This document shows positions 7,146 to 15,500 of a stretch of 34,223 nt of DNA, piece by piece. Under the pieces are notes generated by a model. That model ran no database searches, was not told the origin of the DNA, and was given only the letters and a program-made list of their open reading frames with translations. Position 1 is the stretch's first letter. Each line of letters opens with the position of its first letter. The DNA lies in contig CALUIM010000017.1 in NCBI GenBank assembly GCA_944320725.1, positions 1-34,223 on the forward strand. The letters are read 5' to 3'. The translations under genes were made by a program, and so were the position numbers. The stretch is from an uncultured Coriobacteriaceae bacterium (GTDB lineage Bacteria; Actinomycetota; Coriobacteriia; Coriobacteriales; Coriobacteriaceae).

Positions 7146-7889
7146 CTAGCCCCGCCGGCTCGCGAGAATTGCCTCCACGAGCGCCAGATCCTCGGGCACG
7201 GTCACCTTCATGTTGTCGCGCGGCGTATCGAGCAGCAGCACGCGCCCGCCTGCGCGCTCGACAAGCGAGGCGTCATCGGTACCCAAAAAGCCCTCGGCAG
7301 CCGCTGCATCATAGGCACTCATCACGGTGTCGCGCCAGAACACCTGCGGCGTCTGCACGCACCAGTAGCGGCTGCGATCGGGCGTGGCCTCGATATGCCC
7401 CGCCGTATCGGCAAGCTTGAGCGTGTCAATCGAGGGCTGGCCGCACACCACGCCGTCAATATCGGATTCCGAGACGAGCCGCTCAACCGCCGCATCGATG
7501 GTCGCGGGGCGGATGAGCGGACGGGCACCGTCGTGGATGGCAACGCAATCAAACCCCGCAGGCACGGCCGCCACACCTGCACGCGTGGAATCCTGCCGCT
7601 CGGCACCACAGGCGGCAAACGAGATGGGCGTGGCAAACGCATAGGGCGTCACCGCAGCTGCAGCATACTCATCGCGGCGCTCCGCCGGACATACCACCAC
7701 GATATGCTCGATACGCTCCGCACGGTCGAATGCCTCGATGGTCCAGGCGAGCAGGGGCCTGCCCGCAAGCGGCACGAGCTGCTTACCGCCCGGGTTGCCA
7801 AAGCGCGAGCCCGAACCACCGGCAACGATCACCGCCGCCGCGCGCGGACGCCGCGCGGTATGGGTTACGGCATCGGCGTCGCGGCTCAT
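7146..7889 (-). CDS. ispD: 2-C-methyl-D-erythritol 4-phosphate cytidylyltransferase
   Basis: A 247-residue nucleotidyltransferase transferring CMP from CTP to methylerythritol 4-phosphate in the MEP pathway. The family signature AAAVIVAGGSGSRFG (17-31) with Lys36 in GGKQLVPLAGRPLL forms the CTP site; HDGARPLI (about 118) and the C-terminal DTPRDNMKVTVPEDL complete the active site. The 16-residue polar N-terminus is slightly long. The ATG overlaps the disA stop in an ATGA junction, showing translational coupling, and ispF follows. Linking c-di-AMP synthesis with isoprenoid genes is a conserved arrangement in Gram-positive bacteria. Confidence 0.96.
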   Translation of the reverse strand: MSRDADAVTHTARRPRAAAVIVAGGSGSRFGNPGGKQLVPLAGRPLLAWTIEAFDRAERIEHIVVVCPAERRDEYAAAAVTPYAFATPISFAACGAERQDSTRAGVAAVPAGFDCVAIHDGARPLIRPATIDAAVERLVSESDIDGVVCGQPSIDTLKLADTAGHIEATPDRSRYWCVQTPQVFWRDTVMSAYDAAAAEGFLGTDDASLVERAGGRVLLLDTPRDNMKVTVPEDLALVEAILASRRG

Positions 7890-8971
7890 GCTGCGCCGCC
7901 GTGCTTGCCCTGGATGCGGTAGAGCGAATCGGCCAGAATTGTGGGGTTGTTGACGCCAATATCAACGAGACGCTCCGGGTCTTTGCGAATGTCGTTCATG
8001 AGGTCCTGGAGCGATCCGTACTCGTTCACGATGCGCTCGGCCACGCCGTCGCGCACCACCGAGACCTGGGAGAGCGTACGCAGACCCAAGGGCGTCATAA
8101 CGGAGTCCTCGTCCAGATCGTCATAGCCCAGCACTTCGGCCACGCGCTGCGCATTGGTGATTTCCTGCGCCGACATCTCGGCAAAGCGCTCACGGATGCG
8201 CGCGGCGTTTTCTTCCGAAGAATCGGACGCATAGTCGCGAATCATGAGGTCGTATTCGTTGTCGACGCTCTCGCCTGCCAGCTGCTCGAGCTGCATCCGC
8301 ACGAGTTTGCCCTCGGTGCCCAGCTTCACGATGCAGAACTTGAGCTCGTTTTTGGCCTGCTGCAAGATCTCGAAGCTCGAGAAGATATCGGTGATATCGG
8401 CGAGCGTCACGTAATCGTCTAGCTCGAGGGCCGTGAGGCGCAGCAGCGCGCGGTCGAGCGAGGCGCGCGTGGTCTGCAGCGTCGAGACAAGCTGGTTCAC
8501 CGAGCTCATGATCTCCGAGACGGTCTGAATCTGATAGCTCTTGCCCTTCACGTACACGTTCACCACTGCGCGGCGCGCCGAAACCGAGATCACGATGGCA
8601 TCGGTGAGCACACTCATGCGCGCGGCAGTACGATGACGCATGCCGGTCTCGCTCGTGGCGAGCGAGGGATCGGGGTTGAGATGGAAGTTGGCGCGGAGAA
8701 TCTGCGTGATGTCGTCGTCGATGACCACAGCGCCGTCCATCTTGGAAAGCTCGAACAGGCGGTTCGAGGTAAACGAGATGTTGAGTGGGAAGCCATCGTT
8801 ACCGGCAGCCAGGACGTGCTCGGTGTCGCCCACGCAGATGAGCGCACCCAGGTGGCCGGCGATGATCATATCGAGGGCGGTACGAATGGGCTGGCCGGGT
8901 GCGGTCAGCCGAATCGCGTCGTTCATGCGCTTTTGCAACTCGTTCTTATCCAATATGCTGCTCCGTCCCAT
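7886..8971 (-). CDS. disA: DNA integrity scanning diadenylate cyclase DisA
   Basis: A 361-residue diadenylate cyclase that makes c-di-AMP from two ATP and scans DNA for branched structures. The N-terminal DAC domain has the catalytic DGA motif (KMDGAVVID, 77-85) and the RHR motif (GMRHRTAARMS, 110-120). A central helical spine (about 150-285) and a C-terminal helix-hairpin-helix DNA-binding domain (about 290-355) follow. Length and domain order match the octameric family. The start has only a weak GTGAG-type ribosome-binding site. It lies downstream of the clpC terminator and is coupled to ispD by a 4-bp overlap. The radA gene that usually precedes it in Firmicutes is missing. Confidence 0.96.
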   Translation of the reverse strand: MGRSSILDKNELQKRMNDAIRLTAPGQPIRTALDMIIAGHLGALICVGDTEHVLAAGNDGFPLNISFTSNRLFELSKMDGAVVIDDDITQILRANFHLNPDPSLATSETGMRHRTAARMSVLTDAIVISVSARRAVVNVYVKGKSYQIQTVSEIMSSVNQLVSTLQTTRASLDRALLRLTALELDDYVTLADITDIFSSFEILQQAKNELKFCIVKLGTEGKLVRMQLEQLAGESVDNEYDLMIRDYASDSSEENAARIRERFAEMSAQEITNAQRVAEVLGYDDLDEDSVMTPLGLRTLSQVSVVRDGVAERIVNEYGSLQDLMNDIRKDPERLVDIGVNNPTILADSLYRIQGKHGGAA

Positions 8972-9005
8972 ACACGCTACTCACATACACCTACATTGTC
9001 TCATG

Positions 9006-9031
9006 AAAAATGGCCCCGCCAAAGCAGGGCC
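9006..9031 (-). terminator. Terminator of clpC
   Basis: On the minus strand GGCCCTGC/GCGGGGCC forms an 8-bp stem (9012-9019 with 9024-9031, one G-U) with loop TTTG, followed by ATTTTTC (run at 9006-9010). It lies 24 bp beyond the clpC stop and before disA, so disA-ispD-ispF-cysS probably needs its own promoter or read-through. Confidence 0.85.
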
Positions 9032-9055
9032 AAACTTTTCACGAGCAATATGGGA

Positions 9056-11773
9056 CTACCGCGTGCCAGAACCCGCCTGAGCAATGCCGCCCGAGCCACC
9101 ACCCGCAAGCGACGGCGTGCCGCCCGCCGTGTGCGGCGCGCTCTCGAACGAGGCGCCGAGCGTACCCGTCGCGCGCGGCGCGGGAATCTCGCCCGCACCG
9201 TGGCTGAACACGAAGACGTCGTCCACCACATCGGTGAGCACCGTGTCGCCGGCACGCCACTCGCCCGCCAGCAGTTCCTCAGAAAGCGGATCCTCGATAA
9301 GGCGCCGGATGGCGCGGCGCAGCGGACGGGCGCCGTTGGTGAGGTCGGTGCCCTCGGCCACGATCTTGGCGATAGCAGCATCGGTGAGCACGATATTCAT
9401 GCCGTTGGCAATGAGGCGCTGGCGCAGGTCGTCCACCAAAAGCTCGGCAATCGCGGTGAGGCTCTCGCCCGTGAGCTTCTGGAAGACCACGATATCGTCC
9501 ACACGGTTCAGGAACTCGGGGCGGAACAAACGCTTGAGCTCGGTCATCGCGCGGCTCTTGATCTCCTTGCCTGAAAGGCCCTGCTCGCCGGTGGTGCCAA
9601 AGCCCACGCTCGATTCCTGCGCAATCTCGCGCGCACCCACGTTCGAGGTCATGATGACCACCGTGTTGCGGAAATCGACCGTCTTGCCCTGGCCATCGGT
9701 GAGGCGTCCCTCGTCGAGCACCTGCAACAGGATGTTGAAGATGTCCGGATGCGCCTTCTCGATCTCATCGAAAAGCACCACCGAGTAGGGATGCCGGCGC
9801 ACGGCCTTGGTGAGCTGGCCGCCTTCCTCGTGACCCACGTAACCCGGAGGCGAACCGATGAGCTTCGAGACCTCGTACTCGCTGGCAAACTCACTCATAT
9901 CGAAGCTGATAAGCGCGTCCTTGCTGCCAAAGAGGTACTCGGCGAGCGTCTTGGCGAGCTCGGTCTTGCCCGTGCCCGTGGGACCCAGGAAGATGAACGA
10001 TCCGCCGGGACGGCGCGGGTCTTTGAGCGGCGAGCGACTGCGGCGGATGGCCTTGGCAACGGCCGCAACGGCCTCGTCCTGGCCGATGATGCGCGTCTTG
10101 AGCACGCTCTCGCACTGCAACAGGCGACGGCTCTCGTCTTCGGTAAGCGAGGACACCGGCACACCGGAGGTGGCAGAGACGATATCGGCGATCTGGTCGA
10201 CATCGATCGTGATGGGGCTTGCATCGAGCTCGGCGTTCCAGGCAGCACGCGCCTCGGAGAGCGCGATCTCGGCCTGCTTCTCCTGCTCGGTGAGCTCAGC
10301 GGCGCGGTTCATGTCGTCCGCCTCGGTTGCCTCGGCAGCGCCGCGCTTGAGCTCCTCGACACGCGCCTCGGCCGCACGCACGTTCTCGGGTGCGCGGTTC
10401 TTGGCGATGCGTGCCCGCGCGCCCGACTCGTCAATCAGGTCGATGGCCTTATCGGGCAGGTAGCGGTCTTGGATATAGCGCGCCGAGAGGCTCGCCGCCG
10501 CCTCGACGGCAGCGGGCGTGTAGCGCACGTGGTGATGCTCCTCGTAGCGCGGCAGCAGCGCATTCAGAATCTTCACCGTATCCTCGACGCTCGGCTCCTC
10601 AACATCGATCGACTGGAAACGGCGCTCAAACGCCGGATCTTTGGTGAGGTACTTGCGGAACTCCTCGGCTGTGGTGGCGCCGATGATCTGGAACGCACCG
10701 CGCGCGAGCACGGGCTTGAGCATCGAGCTCGCGTCGATTGAACCTTCGGCAGAGCCCGCGCCGATGAGCGTGTGCATCTCGTCGATAAAGAGAATCGCGT
10801 CGTCTGCCTCGGTGCACTCCTGGATGACACCCTTCAGGCGTTCCTCGAACTCGCCGCGGTACTTGGCGCCGGCAACAAGACCGGGCAAATCGAGCGACCA
10901 CACGTTTTGGTTGAGCAGGTTCTCGGGCACGTTGCCGGCAGCGATCTCCTGTGCCAGGCCCTCCACGATGGCGGTCTTGCCCACACCGGGATCGCCCAGA
11001 ATGAGCGGGTTGTTCTTGGTGCGGCGCGAGAGGATCTCCATCATGCGCGAGATCTCCTGCTCGCGGCCGATCACAGGATCGAGCTTGCCGTCACGCGCCT
11101 CCTGCGTGAGGTTGGTGGCGAACTGCTGCAGCACGGAGGTGTCGCCCTCGCTCTTTCCGCTCGATGCCATGCCCGAGAAGAACGGAACGCCCGCGCCGGG
11201 ACGCCCCGCGCCAGCACCCGCCATGGGACGCTTGCCGCCCTGGTCTTTGGCGGTGAGCTTCTCCACGGCCGAGCGCACCGAGGCAGCACTCACACCAAGG
11301 CGCATGAGGATATCCATGCCGCGGCAAGACGATTCGTCGACCATGCCCAGCAGCAGGTGCTCGGTCGAAACATAGGTCTGGTTGTTCTCGCGGGCCAAAC
11401 GGAAGCTCTTCTCCATCACCGCGATAACCGCCGGCGTGAACGCGAGCTTGCCCGCGGGCTGTGCGCCGGCGTCGTCGGTTGGGGCAGTGCCTGCGTCCGC
11501 CGCGTGTGCATCTGCCTCAGGCGCCGCCTCGGGCGCGGGCGCATCCGCTGCGGCTTCTGCCGGCTTCGTGGTGGCAGAAGCTTGGAGCTGCTCCAAGATA
11601 TCGTCGTAGGTAATCTCAAGCGAGCGCAGCGCCTCGGCTGCAATGCCCTCGTCTTCTTTAGCAAGCGCCAGCAGCAGGTGCTCGGTGCCCACATTGGACG
11701 TCTTGAGCCCCACGGCCTCCTGCTTGGCGAGCGACATCACGCGGCGCGCGCGATCGGTGAATCTGTCTAACAT
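9056..11773 (-). CDS. clpC: ATP-dependent Clp protease ATP-binding subunit ClpC
   Basis: A 905-residue AAA+ unfoldase that feeds substrates to ClpP. Two ClpN-type repeats (about 1-65 and 108-175) are separated by an Ala/Pro/Asp-rich linker of about 40 residues. The first AAA module has Walker A GDPGVGKT (260-267) and Walker B ILFIDEMHTLIG. A helical middle domain, about 410-470, carries the coiled-coil-like stretch ELTEQEKQAEIALSEARAAW. The second AAA module has GPTGTGKTELAK and VLFDEIEKAHPD. A Gly/Ala-rich tail of about 45 residues ends the protein. The start at 11773 is supported by AGAGG 5 nt upstream and by the conserved MLDRFTDRARRVM; the upstream in-frame ATG is not. No ctsR or mcsAB genes lie beside it, so stress control differs from Bacillus. 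Confidence 0.96.
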   Translation of the reverse strand: MLDRFTDRARRVMSLAKQEAVGLKTSNVGTEHLLLALAKEDEGIAAEALRSLEITYDDILEQLQASATTKPAEAAADAPAPEAAPEADAHAADAGTAPTDDAGAQPAGKLAFTPAVIAVMEKSFRLARENNQTYVSTEHLLLGMVDESSCRGMDILMRLGVSAASVRSAVEKLTAKDQGGKRPMAGAGAGRPGAGVPFFSGMASSGKSEGDTSVLQQFATNLTQEARDGKLDPVIGREQEISRMMEILSRRTKNNPLILGDPGVGKTAIVEGLAQEIAAGNVPENLLNQNVWSLDLPGLVAGAKYRGEFEERLKGVIQECTEADDAILFIDEMHTLIGAGSAEGSIDASSMLKPVLARGAFQIIGATTAEEFRKYLTKDPAFERRFQSIDVEEPSVEDTVKILNALLPRYEEHHHVRYTPAAVEAAASLSARYIQDRYLPDKAIDLIDESGARARIAKNRAPENVRAAEARVEELKRGAAEATEADDMNRAAELTEQEKQAEIALSEARAAWNAELDASPITIDVDQIADIVSATSGVPVSSLTEDESRRLLQCESVLKTRIIGQDEAVAAVAKAIRRSRSPLKDPRRPGGSFIFLGPTGTGKTELAKTLAEYLFGSKDALISFDMSEFASEYEVSKLIGSPPGYVGHEEGGQLTKAVRRHPYSVVLFDEIEKAHPDIFNILLQVLDEGRLTDGQGKTVDFRNTVVIMTSNVGAREIAQESSVGFGTTGEQGLSGKEIKSRAMTELKRLFRPEFLNRVDDIVVFQKLTGESLTAIAELLVDDLRQRLIANGMNIVLTDAAIAKIVAEGTDLTNGARPLRRAIRRLIEDPLSEELLAGEWRAGDTVLTDVVDDVFVFSHGAGEIPAPRATGTLGASFESAPHTAGGTPSLAGGGSGGIAQAGSGTR

Positions 11774-11870
11774 GGCTACCTCTTTACGTGCTGAGCCCGC
11801 CGAGTATGCGCGGCGGGCCCTGGTACGAGTCATGGATGTTTGCCGTGAGCGTTGTACCCGGAATTGAGGA

Positions 11871-11900
11871 ATTGTAACCCGATAACAGCTCGTTTGTCGA
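11871..11900 (-). promoter_or_regulatory. Likely clpC promoter
   Basis: The minus strand has -35 TCGACA (11895-11900), an 18-bp spacer and -10 TACAAT (11871-11876). Transcription would begin near 11864, leaving a leader of about 90 nt. I see no CtsR-like or CIRCE operator here. Confidence 0.5.
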
Positions 11901-11903
11901 GCT
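11887..11903 (-). terminator. Weak hairpin after the TetR gene
   Basis: A 6-bp stem AGCTCG/CGAGCT with a 5-nt loop 24 bp beyond the tetR-type stop. There is no clear T-run (GTTATC follows), and it overlaps the clpC -35, so it may be a partial terminator that lets some transcription through into clpC. Confidence 0.3.
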
Positions 11904-11927
11904 TCACCACCCAGGGATCACCGGGCG

Positions 11928-12560
11928 CTAGGCAGCCAAGACATCATCTGCCGTAAGACGCGCCACAACCTCGACCGGCGTGAGACCCTGAGCACGCGCG
12001 ACTGCCTCGACGGTGGCACGGGCAACGCGGGCAAGGTAGACGCGCTCGACGCGCGGCAACGGACAAAACGGCTGCTCAAGGCGGGACGACCAGATGATGA
12101 ATCCCAGCATGCCGCCCACCATGAACTGGATGGCAAAGCATGCTGCGGGCGAAAGCTCCTCGCCCTCCTCGCACAGCCTGCTCTGCCAGAGCCCCTGCAC
12201 GGCGCGGCGCAGCGCCACCTCGATCGTTTGAAGCTCGCCCGAACGCATGAGAAGCGCCGCGCGGGCGATGCGCTCGGGCGCCACCTCGCGCACCAAATTC
12301 GCCGGGCTACCGTTCACAAGACCCCGAAACACGGCGAGCGAAAGCGAACCGTCGCCCAAAAGCTCCTCGACCGCATAGGTCACCAACGCATCGACATCGG
12401 CGAAGTAGTAATAGAACGTACCGCGATTGCACCCCGCGGTCTCAACCAAAGCGCCCACGGTCACCTCGCGCAACGAGCGCGACTCAAGCAAAAGCCAGAA
12501 CGCGTCAACAAGCCGTTGACGAGCACAGGGGTCTTGCGCATCCTTACGCGGTCTTGCCAT
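11928..12560 (-). CDS. TetR-family transcriptional regulator
   Basis: A 210-residue regulator. The N-terminal helix-turn-helix is clear: RQRLVDAFWLLLESRSLREV, then TVGALVETAGCNRGTFYYYF (about 34-53), the signature of the family. The C-terminal 150 residues form the variable ligand-binding/dimer domain and are not recognisable. The ATG at 12560 has GGGGAGGAGG just ahead and is preferred over one 36 bp upstream. Its first 17 bp overlap the end of the giant dehydratase-activase gene, so it is made from the same message and probably controls that operon, perhaps in response to an acyl-CoA or fatty acid. Regulation of clpC just downstream by read-through is possible. Confidence 0.9.
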   Translation of the reverse strand: MARPRKDAQDPCARQRLVDAFWLLLESRSLREVTVGALVETAGCNRGTFYYYFADVDALVTYAVEELLGDGSLSLAVFRGLVNGSPANLVREVAPERIARAALLMRSGELQTIEVALRRAVQGLWQSRLCEEGEELSPAACFAIQFMVGGMLGFIIWSSRLEQPFCPLPRVERVYLARVARATVEAVARAQGLTPVEVVARLTADDVLAA

Positions 12561-15500
12561 GGCTCGCCTCCTCCCCTGCTGCGCCTGCGTGCGCACCTGC
12601 TGCAGCGTTCCGCGTGCTCATGATGAGCATCTGCAGACGATTCTCGACATTCGCAAAGCTTACATCAGGATCGTAGTCGAGCGGCAGAATCTGTGCATCT
12701 GGATAGCGCTTTTTGAGCGCGCGCACCAGCCCACGGCCCACCACATGGTTGGGCAAACAACCGAACGGCTGAAGGATCACGAAGGCACGGCAGCCCGCCG
12801 CCGCGTGCTCCAAGATCTCGGCGGGGATGAGCACGCCCTCGCCGGCATCGAAGGTATGGTGCAGTACGCTGTCGCTCACCTTCACGAGTTCGGGCATGCG
12901 CACGGGCGGCTCGTAGAGCGGATGCGCGCGAGCGATGCGATCGCAGCGAGCATGCGCAACGTCGAAGAGGCTATCGGCCGTGGCGTTCCACACGCGCTCC
13001 TTGAACGGCAAATCGACATGGTATTCGCGCGACTGCGCACGCTTGTAAAAATAACTCTTGCGAATCACGTCGGTCATGCGCGCCTCGATGACCTCAAGCC
13101 CGTTATGCTCGAGATAGCGCTCGATCTCGTGGTTGGCACCGGGATGGAAGTTGAGCAGGTACTCACCCACGATGAGCACCTGTGGGCGCGGGTGCGAACG
13201 GTCGTAGCGCACGCCACGCATAATCTCGATGGCGCGGGCAAACCCCGTCTCGGCGCCGGGCACACCATGTGCCTCGATACCCTCCATAACCGCGTCGACG
13301 GCGCGCTCGAAGGCGGCATCGGCCGAACCCGGCTCGAGCTCATAAGGGCGCATGCGCCTCAGCAACGCCTCCAGCGCATCGATCATGGGTAGCCCCCAGG
13401 CAATCGCTATGCTCGAACCAAGCGAGAGCCGAAAGCCCGGATAGGCGTTGTGAGCGTCCTCATTGTCGTTCGTGATCACGGGCACGTGCGCGTAGCCCGC
13501 ATCGTCGAGCGCGCGGCGCAGCAGCGGCATGTAATGCGTGAGGCGACAATCACCAATGTACTTGCCCGTGATGATGGCAACGTCCTTGTCGTCGTAGCGG
13601 CCGCTCTCAAGCGCCTCAAGCGCCTCGCCAATCACGATCTGCGCAGGGAAGCAGATGTCGTTGTGCACGTAGCGCTTGCCGAGGCGAATCGCCTCGTCGC
13701 GGCCCACGGGCATCGGGTCGGCGCGTACGCCCTGATGGCGCAACGCCGCGGCCATCAACCGGCTGAACGCATGGCTTGTGTTGGGGACGAGCATCACCTT
13801 CTCGCGGCGGTCGCGCTCGGTGTACTTCACCTCGTACGGGTCGGGCAGCGGACGCGGCTCCGACGCTGCTGCGGCGCGCCCTGCCTCCTCGCGACGACGG
13901 CGCTCGGTGGTCTCGATGAAAGAGCGCACGCGAATGCGCAGCGGCCCGGTTGCGTCGCTCTCGTCGATCTTCAAAATGAGGGGCGCTTTGCCCGAGATCT
14001 CGCGCATAAGCCGAACAATCTCGTCCGAGAGATACGCGTCGTGACCGCACCCAAAGCTCACGAGCTGCACGTACTCAAGCTCGGGCGTCGACGCGGCGAT
14101 CACCGCCGAGGCAAGCATACGCGCATGGAAGTTATTCACGATGTCGAGTCGGCTGTTCGACAGATCAACCGAGCGCACGCCGGGAACGGCATCGGGCGTG
14201 AGCACCGCAATGCCCTGGTTGCTGAACAGCTTGGGCACGCCGTGGTTGACAAGCGGGTCGTTGTGATATGGGCGCGATGCCACCACCACGGCATACGAGC
14301 CCGTGCGACGCGCCTCGTCGAGCACCTCCTGCCCACGCTGCTCGAGCGCCTCGGCAAATGAGCGCTGGGCGGCGTCGGCCTGTTCGATGGCGCGCGCAGC
14401 CTGCGCCTCCGTTACACCATAGGTATCTTTAAGGAACGTGGTGAGCTGGCGCGTGCGGTCGCGCGTGGTGTACCAATGGAACAGCGGCGCATCGAAGGGG
14501 ATGCCAAAGCGCTCTTCCGGGTTGTCGGAGTTTTTCAGCACATAGGGGTAGCCCTTGACCACCGCGCACATCCACTCGCTGGTCTTCGCCGTATTCTCCG
14601 TGGGAACGGTGGTGATGATGGGCATGAAGATGCGGTCGACCTGCGCGTCAACGAGATCGCGCACGTGCCCGTGCACGAGCTTGGCCGGGAAGCAGATGGT
14701 GTCCGAGGTGACGTGCGGCAGGCCCCGCTCGAACGTACGGCGCGTGCTGGGGCGCGAGATCCGCACGGTGAAGCCGAGGGCGCGGAACAGCGTCGACCAG
14801 AACGGCATGACGTCCCAGAACTCGAGCACGCGCGGGATGCCGATGGTCTCACCGCGCTCCGGTGCTACCGGCTCGCACGGCCAGTTTTTGAAGAGCAGCC
14901 GCTCGCGCTCGTCGAACAGGTTGGTGGCGCGTACGGGTTGTTTGCGCACGATCGCCGGCCCCACCGACTCCTTGACCTCACGCCCGGCCGTGGTGGGCGC
15001 CGGGTTTGCAGCGTCGGCGCGCTCGGCAGGCGTACGGGAAGCAGTCGATGCGCCCGTCTGCTCAATGAGGGCACCGGCGGGCGCATCCGCGGCGGCTTCG
15101 GGCACCTCGCGCAGCAGCTCCATCCAATCGATCTCCTCGCCGCGCGGGCAGCGGTTGCCCGTCACGTAGAGTGCACCATCGCTGAAGGCCACCACCGAGC
15201 GGCTGCAATGGTTGCCGCACCGCCGGCAGGTGACGCCAGCGTACTCGGTATGGGTGAAGTGCTCGAGCGCATCCAGGCCAATGAAGGTTGAATGCCCGCG
15301 ACGTCCACGGCGCTCTTCGGCGCGATCGGCCTGCTCGTGCGCCAACAGCGCCACGCCGATGGCGCCCATGAGCCCGGGATGCGGTGCGCGCGTGACGTCG
15401 CGGCCCAAATACTGCTCGAAGGCCCCGAGCACCGCGTCGTTGCGAAACGTACCGCCCTGCACCACAATGCGGTCCCCCAGCTTGTCGAGGTTGGACACGC